Positions 35,442-42,102 of a stretch of DNA of 64,000 nucleotides are shown piece by piece. The number at the start of each line of letters is the position of its first letter. The first letter of the stretch is position 1. The DNA is from Geodermatophilus amargosae (GTDB taxonomy: Bacteria > Actinomycetota > Actinomycetes > Mycobacteriales > Geodermatophilaceae), in the NCBI RefSeq assembly GCF_900116515.1, contig NZ_FPBA01000008.1, positions 1 to 64,000 of the forward strand, written 5' to 3'. Position numbers and translations under genes: made by a program. The notes below the pieces were generated by a model that saw only the letters and a program-made list of their open reading frames with translations, had not been told where the DNA came from and searched no databases.

Positions 35442-38114
35442 CTAGACCTCCACCAGACCCAGGTCGACCACGAGCTCGCCACTGACGCCCTCGGGCGCGG
35501 CGGCGTGCAGCTCGACGACGCAGCCGCCGGGCAGGTCCTCGACCACCCGCAGCGGCACGTGCACGTCGCCCTTGGCGCCGATCGGGAACCAGCGCATCGG
35601 CTCGCCGTCGCGCAGCAGCAGGACGTAGACCAGCTCGCCGGTGGAGTTGCCCCCGCGGAAGTACAGCGCCTGCGCGGAGGCGCCGGCGGGCACCTGGTAG
35701 CGCAGCGCCGGGTCGATCGGGCCCGGCTTGGCCAGGCCCTCCCCTGTGATCGGGAAGACGCCTTGCAGGAACTTCGGGGTGCTCTTCACGCGGGAGGTCC
35801 TCCTCCGGGTCGGGGGGCGTGGTGCGGGGGGTACGACGAGGGCGTGCGGCCGCGGCACCGGCTGGGTGCCGGCCGCGGGCTCCGGGATGCGCTCCTCGGG
35901 ACCGCCGACGCGGGAGACCGCGACGGCGCAGACCTTGAAGGCGGGCATCTTGCTGACGGGGTCGAGCGCGGGGTCGGTGAGCGCGTTGGCGCTGGACCCG
36001 CCGCCCCAGTGGAAGGGCACGAACACCGTGTCGGGCCGGATGGTGTCGGTGACCATGGCGGCGAAGCGGGCCCGGCCGCGGCGGGTGGCCAGCTCGACGA
36101 CGTCGTCGTGGGCGATGCCGAGCCGTGAGGCGAGGTCGGGGTGCAGCTCCGCGCGCGGCACCGGCGCGACCAGCTGCAGGCTCCTCGTCCGGCGGGTCTG
36201 CGTGCCCGACTGGTACTGCGCCAGCACCCGGCCGGTGGTGAGCACGTACGGGTACTCGGCGTCGGGCTGCTCGTGCGCGCCGACGTGGTGCACCGGCACG
36301 AACCGCGCGCGGCCGTCGGGGGTGGCGAACCGGTCGGCGAACAGCCGCGGCGTGCCCGGGTGCTGCTGGGCTCCGTCCTCCCCGGACGGGCAGGGCCAGA
36401 AGACACCCTGCTCGGCGTCGATGCGCTCGTAGGTGATGCCGGAGTAGTCGGCCGCTCCCCCGGCGCTGGCGCGGCCGAGCTCGGCGAAGACGGTCGCGGG
36501 GTCGGCGGAGAACAGGTGCCCGGTCCCGAGCCGGCCGGCCAGCTCGGCGAGCAGCGCGAGGTCGTCGCGGACGCCGTCGGGCGGGTCGAGCGCGCGGCGC
36601 CGGCGGATGACCCGGCCCTCGAGGTTGGTCATCGTCCCGGACTCCTCGGCCCACATGGCGCTGGGCAGCACCACGTCGGCCAGGGCGGCGGTCTCGGAGA
36701 GGAAGAAGTCGCTGACGGCGAGGAAGTCGAGGTCGCCGAGCCGGCTGATCACCCGCCGGGCGTCGGGTGCGGAGACGGCGACGTTGGAGGCGAGCACCAG
36801 CAACGTGCGCACGCCGCCGTCGGTGCCGAGGGCGTCGAGCAGCTCGAAGGCGCTGCGGCCGGGCATCGGCAGGTCGTCGGGGTCGACGCCCCAGACGGCG
36901 GCGACGTGCGCACGGTCGGCGGGGTCGGCGAGCCTGCGGTAGCCGGGCAGCTGGTCGGCCTTCTGGCCGTGCTCGCGGCCGCCCTGCCCGTTGCCCTGGC
37001 CGGTGAGCGTCCCCCAGCCGCTGCCCGGGCGGCCGGGCAGTCCGAGGGCGAGCGCCAGGTTGATCCACGCCGTGGCGGTGTCGGTCCCCGAGCTGTGCTG
37101 CTCGGCGCCGCGGGCGGTCAGGATGATCGCGTTGCGGGCGTGGGCGAGGGCGAACACGGTGCGCCGCTGCTGCTCCACCGGCACCCCGGTGATCCGCTCG
37201 ACCCGGTCGGTCCAGTAGCTGCGCACCGCGTCGCGGACGGCCTCGAAGCCGGTGGTGCGCGCGGCGACGTAGGCCTCGTCGACCAGCCCCTCGGCGATGG
37301 CGACGTGCAGCAGGCCGTTGGCCAGCGCGAGGTCGGTGCCCGGCAGCGGCTGCAGGTGCAGGCCGGCGTGGCGCGCCGTCGCCGTCTTCCTGGGGTCGAT
37401 GGCGACGTGCAGCGCGCCGCGCTCGCGGCCGGCGTCGAGGTACTGCACCGCCGGCGGCATCGTGTCGGCCGGGTTGCTGCCCACCAGCACGACGACGTCG
37501 GCCTCGGCGACGTCGGCCAGCGGGAAGGGCATGCCCCGGTCGATGCCGAAGGCGCGGTTCGCCGCCCCGACGGCCGAGGACATGCAGAAGCGGCCGTTGT
37601 AGTCGATGGCGCTGGTGCGCAGCGCGACGCGGGCGAACTTGCCGAACTGGTAGGCCTGCTCGTTGGTCAGGGACCCGCCGCCGAAGCAGCCGACGGCGTC
37701 GCGGCCGTGCTCGGCCTGGGTGCGCTCGATCGCCGCCACCACCCGGCCGAGCGCCTCGTCCCACGTCGACTCGACCAGCGGGCTGGTCCGGTCGCCGGGC
37801 ACCGCGCGCACCAGCGGGCGGGTCAGCCGCTCGGGGTGGTCGAGCAGTTCCGGCGCCGACCAGCCCTTCGAGCACAGCCCGCCCCGGTTGGTCGGGAAGT
37901 CGAGGGGTACCACGGTCGCAGGACGGTCCCCCGCGGTGACCGCCATGCCGCACTGCAGCGAGCAGTACGGGCAGTGGGTCTCGGTGGTCCGCGTGCGGGG
38001 ACCGGCCGGCGCGGCGGCACCGGACGGGAGGGCTGCGGGCACGCAGACGAGCGTCCGGGGTCGCGGTTTCCCTCCGGCCACGACGACGTCAAGGCTGCGT
38101 TCCGGGGACCTCAC
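35442..38114 (-). CDS. nasA: assimilatory nitrate reductase with fused C-terminal domain
   Basis: 890-aa molybdopterin oxidoreductase. [4Fe-4S] ligands lie in HCPYCSLQC (48-55) and GLCSKG (about 82), followed by the Mo-bisMGD domains (GSLTNEQAYQFGKFAR, GSNPADTMPP, SSGTDTATAWINLALALGLPG) and a dinucleotide-binding C-domain (about 610-735). Typical NasA ends near residue 750. Here the frame runs on through a basic linker into about 115 residues (KSTPKFLQGVFPITGEGL ... VDLGLVEV). A strong internal Shine-Dalgarno before GTG 35789 could also make this part alone. Start GTG 38114 is the longest choice; GTG 38081 and 38042 are possible. Confidence 0.9.
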   Translation of the reverse strand: MRSPERSLDVVVAGGKPRPRTLVCVPAALPSGAAAPAGPRTRTTETHCPYCSLQCGMAVTAGDRPATVVPLDFPTNRGGLCSKGWSAPELLDHPERLTRPLVRAVPGDRTSPLVESTWDEALGRVVAAIERTQAEHGRDAVGCFGGGSLTNEQAYQFGKFARVALRTSAIDYNGRFCMSSAVGAANRAFGIDRGMPFPLADVAEADVVVLVGSNPADTMPPAVQYLDAGRERGALHVAIDPRKTATARHAGLHLQPLPGTDLALANGLLHVAIAEGLVDEAYVAARTTGFEAVRDAVRSYWTDRVERITGVPVEQQRRTVFALAHARNAIILTARGAEQHSSGTDTATAWINLALALGLPGRPGSGWGTLTGQGNGQGGREHGQKADQLPGYRRLADPADRAHVAAVWGVDPDDLPMPGRSAFELLDALGTDGGVRTLLVLASNVAVSAPDARRVISRLGDLDFLAVSDFFLSETAALADVVLPSAMWAEESGTMTNLEGRVIRRRRALDPPDGVRDDLALLAELAGRLGTGHLFSADPATVFAELGRASAGGAADYSGITYERIDAEQGVFWPCPSGEDGAQQHPGTPRLFADRFATPDGRARFVPVHHVGAHEQPDAEYPYVLTTGRVLAQYQSGTQTRRTRSLQLVAPVPRAELHPDLASRLGIAHDDVVELATRRGRARFAAMVTDTIRPDTVFVPFHWGGGSSANALTDPALDPVSKMPAFKVCAVAVSRVGGPEERIPEPAAGTQPVPRPHALVVPPAPRPPTRRRTSRVKSTPKFLQGVFPITGEGLAKPGPIDPALRYQVPAGASAQALYFRGGNSTGELVYVLLLRDGEPMRWFPIGAKGDVHVPLRVVEDLPGGCVVELHAAAPEGVSGELVVDLGLVEV
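35787..35806 (-). promoter_or_regulatory. strong internal ribosome binding site and GTG inside nasA
   Basis: On the minus strand GGAGGAGG (35806-35799) is followed after 9 nt by GTG (35789-35787), in frame with nasA. Translation from here would give a 115-aa protein equal to the C-terminal domain of the fused product. It could mark a formerly separate gene whose upstream stop was lost, or dual expression. Confidence 0.6.
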
Positions 38115-38176
38115 GACCTGCGGGAGGATCCCGTGCGGCCCGGGCAGGCACGATCGGCGAGGACGAGGGAGGGCGC

Positions 38177-38965
38177 GTGGAGCGGAACGAGGACACCGTC
38201 CCGATGCGCCGTCCCGACCCCGACTCCCCCGAGGCGCGGGGCGGAGCGGCCGCCGTGCTGCCCGCCGGACCGCCCGTCACCGGGCGGGCGCCGCTGGACC
38301 GCCGCCGCATCCTCGGGGCGGCCATCGAGTTCATCGACCGCAACGGCCTGTCCGCCCTGACGATGCGCCGCCTCGGCGCCTCCCTGGGGGTCGAGGCGAT
38401 GGCGCTCTACCGGTACGTGCCCGGACGCGAGCAGCTCCTCGACGGCGTCGTCGAGACCGTGATCGACGAGCTGTACGGCGATCCCGACGTGCACATGCGT
38501 GCCGCCGGCGGCTGGCAGGACTTCCTCCAGCGGCTGGCCCACGGCGTCCGGCGGATCGCCCTCGCCCACCCCGAGGTCTTCCCGCTGGTGGCCACCCGGC
38601 CGCCCGCGGCCCCCTGGGTCCGCCCGCCGCTGCGCAGCCTGCGCTGGGTGGAGTCCCTGCTCACCGCCCTCGTCGACAGCGGCTTCAGCGCTGATGCGGC
38701 GGTCGCCGCGTACCGCGCCTACTCGAGCTTCCTGCTCGGGCACCTGCTGCTCGAGGTGTCGCAGAAGGGCGTGCAGATCAGCCCCGAGGACGCGCCGGAG
38801 GGCGTCCCGGACACCGGCACCGACCTCTCGCAGTACCCGCTCGTCGTCGAGCTCGAGGACCTGCTGTCGCAGGACGAGTCGGCCGCGGAGTTCGAGGAGG
38901 CCCTCGAGAACCTGCTGGGACGGCTGGAGACCGTCCGGCGGGAGGGCCGCGCGCCGGGCGAATGA
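38177..38965 (+). CDS. TetR/AcrR-family regulator
   Basis: 262-aa repressor. A disordered Pro/Ala-rich N-terminus (1-37) precedes a TetR HTH (about 40-90; RRRILGAAIEFIDRNGLSALTMRRLGASLGVEAMALYRYV). The ligand domain resembles the tetracycline-repressor C-terminal family (LRSLRWVESLLTALVDSGFSADAAVAAYRAYSSFLLGHLL). GTG 38177 has GGGAGGG at good spacing. It is divergent from nasA with 62 nt between, so it may control nasA-nirB-nirD. The ligand is unknown. Confidence 0.9.
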   Translation: MERNEDTVPMRRPDPDSPEARGGAAAVLPAGPPVTGRAPLDRRRILGAAIEFIDRNGLSALTMRRLGASLGVEAMALYRYVPGREQLLDGVVETVIDELYGDPDVHMRAAGGWQDFLQRLAHGVRRIALAHPEVFPLVATRPPAAPWVRPPLRSLRWVESLLTALVDSGFSADAAVAAYRAYSSFLLGHLLLEVSQKGVQISPEDAPEGVPDTGTDLSQYPLVVELEDLLSQDESAAEFEEALENLLGRLETVRREGRAPGE

Positions 38966-38975
38966 GAGGGCTCGC

Positions 38976-39000
38976 GTTTACGGCGTAAACGAGGGGGCAT
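38976..39000 (+). promoter_or_regulatory. SigB/SigF-like stress promoter
   Basis: GTTT (38976-38979), 15-bp spacer, GGGCAT (38995-39000). This is one base from the actinobacterial SigB/SigF consensus GTTT-N14-16-GGGTAT. It lies about 80 nt before the PRC-barrel/DUF2382 gene, a class often stress-induced. The spacer also holds a small GTTTAC-GGC-GTAAAC palindrome. Confidence 0.65.
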
Positions 39001-39081
39001 CCCTGGAGTGGCCCGCTGACCCCCGGCACTCCGCCGCTTGCGGGAGCCGGCCGGACCCCACCCCCCTCGCGAGGAGCACAC

Positions 39082-39912
39082 GTGATCAACGACCAGCAGA
39101 TCAGCGACGTCATCGGCAGCACCGCCGTCGGCCCCGACGGCAAGCACGGCAGCGTCGGCGAGGTCTTCCTCGACGACGAGACCGGCCGTCCCGAGTGGGC
39201 GACCGTCCGTACCGGCCTGTTCGGCACCAAGGAGGCCTTCGTGCCCCTGGCCGACGCCACCGTCTCCGGCGGCGAGCTGCGTCTCCCCTACGACAAGGCC
39301 AAGGTCAAGGGCGCCCCGCACGTCGACGTCTCCGCAGGCCACCTGTCGCCGCAGGAGGAGCAGGAGCTGTACCGCTACTACGGCCTCGGCACGGGTACCA
39401 CGACCGGCCAGGCCACGACCGGCCAGGCCGTGACCACCGGGACGGGCAACCGTGACCGCGACGACGACGGCGTCTTCGACGACGTCCAGGGCCGCACGGT
39501 CGGCCACGACACCTCGGGCCCGACGACCGACAACGCCATGACCCGCTCCGAGGAGCACCTCAACGTGGGTGTCCAGCGGGTCGAGGCCGGCCGCGCCCGG
39601 CTGCGCAAGTACGTCGTCACCGAGAACGTGACCCAGACGGTGCCGGTCTCCCGCGAGGAGGTCCGGGTCGAGCGCGAGCCGATCACCGAGGCCAACATGG
39701 GCAACGCCATGGACGGGCCGGCCATCTCCGAGGAGGAGCACGAGGTCGTCCTGCACGCCGAGCGCCCCGTGGTCTCCAAGGAGGCCACGCCGGTCGAGCG
39801 CGTCCGCCTCGACGTCGACACGGTGACCGAGCAGCAGCAGGTCTCCGAGCAGGTGCGCAAGGAGCAGATCGAGGTCGACAGCGACATCGACCCGACGACC
39901 CGTCGTCGCTGA
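39082..39912 (+). CDS. PRC-barrel and DUF2382 (YsnF/AvaK-like) stress protein
   Basis: 276-aa acidic soluble protein. N-terminal PRC-barrel (about 5-90; IGSTAVGPDGKHGSVGEVFLDDETGRPEWATVRTGLFG), a Thr/Gly-rich linker (about 105-125), then a DUF2382 domain (about 150-265; EEHLNVGVQRVEAGRARLRKYVVTENVTQTVPVSREEVRVEREPI). Such proteins are abundant under osmotic or desiccation stress but biochemically undefined. GTG 39082 has GAGGAGC upstream. The SigB-like promoter and a following terminator suggest a one-gene transcript. Confidence 0.9.
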   Translation: MINDQQISDVIGSTAVGPDGKHGSVGEVFLDDETGRPEWATVRTGLFGTKEAFVPLADATVSGGELRLPYDKAKVKGAPHVDVSAGHLSPQEEQELYRYYGLGTGTTTGQATTGQAVTTGTGNRDRDDDGVFDDVQGRTVGHDTSGPTTDNAMTRSEEHLNVGVQRVEAGRARLRKYVVTENVTQTVPVSREEVRVEREPITEANMGNAMDGPAISEEEHEVVLHAERPVVSKEATPVERVRLDVDTVTEQQQVSEQVRKEQIEVDSDIDPTTRRR

Positions 39913-39916
39913 CCCC

Positions 39917-39954
39917 GGGGCGGACCGGCTGGCCTCCGCCGGCCGGTCCGCCCC
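39917..39954 (+). terminator. terminator after the PRC-barrel gene
   Basis: Perfect 13-bp arms GGGGCGGACCGGC and its complement with a 12-nt loop, starting 5 nt after the stop codon. No T tract. Confidence 0.75.
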
Positions 39955-39984
39955 GGCACTCCCCCATCCCCTCAGGAAGGCACC

Positions 39985-40611
39985 ATGAGCTCCTCATTCG
40001 GTGGCGGCGACGCCACCTCCGACTCGGTCGGCGCGTCGGCCACCCGCGGTCAGGCCCACGCCGCCGTCGACGCGCAGCACGAGCGCTTCGGCGGGATCAA
40101 GTGGGGAGCGGCCTTCTTCGGCTGGCTGTCCGCCAACGGCCTCGCGGTCATCCTGCTGGCCCTGCTGTCCGCCGCGGGCGTCGCCTTCGGCGTGACGCAG
40201 GTGTCCAGCGCGACCCAGGCCGCCGACCAGGCCACCGCACAGGCCGACACCATCGGCGTCATCGGCGGCGTCACGCTGCTGGTCGTGCTGTTCCTGGCCT
40301 ACCTCGCCGGTGGCTACGTCGCCGGGCGCATGGCCCGATTCGACGGGGTCAAGCAGGGCATCGCCGTGTGGGTGATCGGCCTGCTGATCATCATCGTCCT
40401 GGCCATCCTGGGCGCGGTGCTCGGCGCCGAGTACAACGTGCTCTCGCAGCTGAACCTGCCCACCCTCCCGATCAGCGGGGACACCCTGACCACCGCCGGG
40501 ATCATCGCCGGCATCGCCGCGCTGCTGGTCACGCTGCTCGGCGCGATCCTGGGCGGCACGCTCGGCACCCGGTACCACCGCAAGGTGGACCGCGCCGGCT
40601 TCGACGTCTGA
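39985..40611 (+). CDS. four-helix membrane protein of unknown function
   Basis: 208-aa inner-membrane protein. A soluble N-terminus of about 35 residues is followed by hydrophobic helices near 38-68, 85-112, 120-145 and 165-195, the last ending in LGTRYHRKVDRAGF. The glycine-rich helices (GGVTLLVVLFLAYLAGGYVAGRMAR) resemble the small TIGR04086/YrzE-type membrane proteins. ATG 39985 has AGGAAGG upstream. Downstream of the stress gene, but with a terminator between, so probably transcribed separately. Confidence 0.8.
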   Translation: MSSSFGGGDATSDSVGASATRGQAHAAVDAQHERFGGIKWGAAFFGWLSANGLAVILLALLSAAGVAFGVTQVSSATQAADQATAQADTIGVIGGVTLLVVLFLAYLAGGYVAGRMARFDGVKQGIAVWVIGLLIIIVLAILGAVLGAEYNVLSQLNLPTLPISGDTLTTAGIIAGIAALLVTLLGAILGGTLGTRYHRKVDRAGFDV

Positions 40612-40627
40612 GTCGCAGGCATCCCGG

Positions 40628-40657
40628 CGGGGCCGGTCCCATCCGGGACCGGCCCCG
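40628..40657 (+). terminator. terminator after the 4-TM gene
   Basis: Perfect 13-bp stem CGGGGCCGGTCCC with 4-nt loop ATCC, 17 nt after the stop. A clear rho-independent-like hairpin lacking a T tract. Confidence 0.8.
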
Positions 40658-40695
40658 CTGCCGTGTCCGGGCCTGCTCCGCCCGCGCGTGGTGTC

Positions 40696-41352
40696 ATGGC
40701 GGACATGAGCGAACCCGGGCGGACCGTCCACGTCGGCGTCCCGCTCATCCGGGCGGCCGAGCCGCGTGACGTGCCGCGGATCGCCGCCACCCTCACCGTG
40801 GCGCTGGCGGAGTCGCGCTGGGTCCGCTGGGCGCTGCCGGTCGACGGGCGCACGCAGCGGCTGACCCGCCTCGCCGAGCTCGACGCCGGGCACCGCGGCG
40901 TGACCACCGGGACCACGTGGGTCAGCGAGGACGTCGACGCGGTGGCCTCCTGGGACGCTCCCGCCGGTGCGGCGACGCCGGTCCCCGCCGACGTCCGGGC
41001 CGCGCTCGAGCGCGAGGTCCCGCGGCTGCACGCCGACCGCGCCGACGCCGTCGCCCGGACCGAGGCCGCGCTCGCCGCCGCGCTCCCCGACGGACCGCAC
41101 TGGCGGCTCCGCGCGCTGGGCACCCGGCCGCGCTCCCGCCGTCGCGGGCTGGGCGGGGCGGTGCTCGGTCCGGCGCTCGCGCGCTGCGACGCCGAGGGCG
41201 TGCCCGCTGCGCTGGTGGCGCCGGCCTGGGCGATCGTCCGCTTCGCCCGCGGCCTGGGCTTCGAGGTGACGCAGGCGACGCGCTCGGCTGACGGGCAGCT
41301 GCCGCTGTGGGTCGCCGTCCGGCCGCCCGGCGTGCCGATGCCCGAGCTCTAG
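40696..41352 (+). CDS. GNAT-family N-acetyltransferase
   Basis: 218-aa acetyltransferase. The fold is visible from IRAAEPRDVPRIAATLTVAL at the start to the acetyl-CoA segment LRALGTRPRSRRRGLGGAVLGPALARCDAEG (R/Q-x2-G-x-G/A type) and VRFARGLGFEVTQ. Substrate unknown. ATG 40696 is used; ATG 40705 and GTG 40663 are possible. Its stop is 9 nt from the convergent arfB stop. Confidence 0.85.
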   Translation: MADMSEPGRTVHVGVPLIRAAEPRDVPRIAATLTVALAESRWVRWALPVDGRTQRLTRLAELDAGHRGVTTGTTWVSEDVDAVASWDAPAGAATPVPADVRAALEREVPRLHADRADAVARTEAALAAALPDGPHWRLRALGTRPRSRRRGLGGAVLGPALARCDAEGVPAALVAPAWAIVRFARGLGFEVTQATRSADGQLPLWVAVRPPGVPMPEL

Positions 41353-41361
41353 TCCGGGGCG

Positions 41362-41802
41362 TCAGTCCCAGCTGCCGCGGCGGCGCTTGATCTCGCCGCG
41401 CCGCTTCTTCTCCGCGATCCGCCGCTCCTGCGAGCCGCGGGTCGGCTTGGTGCGCCGGCGGGGCGCGGGCGGTGCGGCGAGCGCCGCGCGCAGGACCGCG
41501 GCCATCCGCTCGCGGGCCGCCGCCCGGTTGCGCAGCTGCTGGCGGTGCTCGCTGGCCGTGACGGTCAGGACGCCGTCGACCAGCCGCGGGCCCAGCCGCT
41601 CGGCCAGCCGCTGCCGCTGCACGTCGCTGAGCCCCCGCAGCTCCAGCGGGGCCAGCGACAGCTCGACGCGGGAGTCGGCGGTGTTGACACCCTGCCCGCC
41701 GGGGCCCGAGGACCGGGAGAACCGCCACGACAGCGCCGGCGCCGGGACGACGAGCGAGCCGGTGACCGGGAGGTCGCCGGAGGCGTCGTCGCTGGGAGGC
41801 AC
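41362..41802 (-). CDS. arfB: alternative ribosome-rescue factor / peptidyl-tRNA hydrolase ArfB
   Basis: 146-aa codon-independent release factor that frees stalled ribosomes. It has the GGQ loop in SRSSGPGGQGVNTADSRVEL and a basic C-terminal tail (RRRTKPTRGSQERRIAEKKRRGEIKRRRG) that enters the empty mRNA channel. Both are diagnostic for YaeJ/ArfB rather than full release factors. GTG 41802 fits the family length. Confidence 0.93.
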   Translation of the reverse strand: MPPSDDASGDLPVTGSLVVPAPALSWRFSRSSGPGGQGVNTADSRVELSLAPLELRGLSDVQRQRLAERLGPRLVDGVLTVTASEHRQQLRNRAAARERMAAVLRAALAAPPAPRRRTKPTRGSQERRIAEKKRRGEIKRRRGSWD

Positions 41803-42102
41803 CGCCCCAGTCTCGCCGACCCGCGCAGGCACCGCGATCACGGACCCGCAACCGCGACCCGCCGCCCCGGCCCCGGCGTGTCGACACGCCGACCCCGTGA
41901 TCGTCGGAACGTGCCGAACACTCCCCCGGACGAGTGTGACCTGCGACAACGCGGACCGGTCCCTATCGTTCGTCACCGATCGATCACGAAGGGTGGACCT
42001 CGTTACTTTGGCTACCTAACGTCAGGCCGGGCTGTCCCGGAGTGATCCCGGTGGATCCTCACCGGTGGTCGGCGGTCCTCGTCCGTCAATCGGAGACGAT
42101 CC
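41803..42102. promoter_or_regulatory. intergenic region between arfB and the M6 protease gene, with nested inverted repeats
   Basis: About 300 nt without a gene. It contains a perfect 16-bp palindrome GGCGTGTCGACACGCC (41875-41890), enclosed by an inverted repeat CGATCACGG (41835-41843) and CCGTGATCG (41895-41903). It is the upstream region of both divergent genes, so it should hold their promoters. No convincing -10/-35 pair was identified. Confidence 0.5.

Noticed and set aside
32890..37953. nirB frame staying open upstream through most of nasA, suggesting a giant fusion
   Set aside because: The upstream part is Arg-rich nonsense in nirB's frame; nasA in another frame has all its cofactor motifs. 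nirB starts at 35373.
41875..41890. The GGCGTGTCGACACGCC palindrome as a plasmid or phage attachment site
   Set aside because: No integrase gene, no tRNA and no second copy nearby; an operator or terminator role is simpler.
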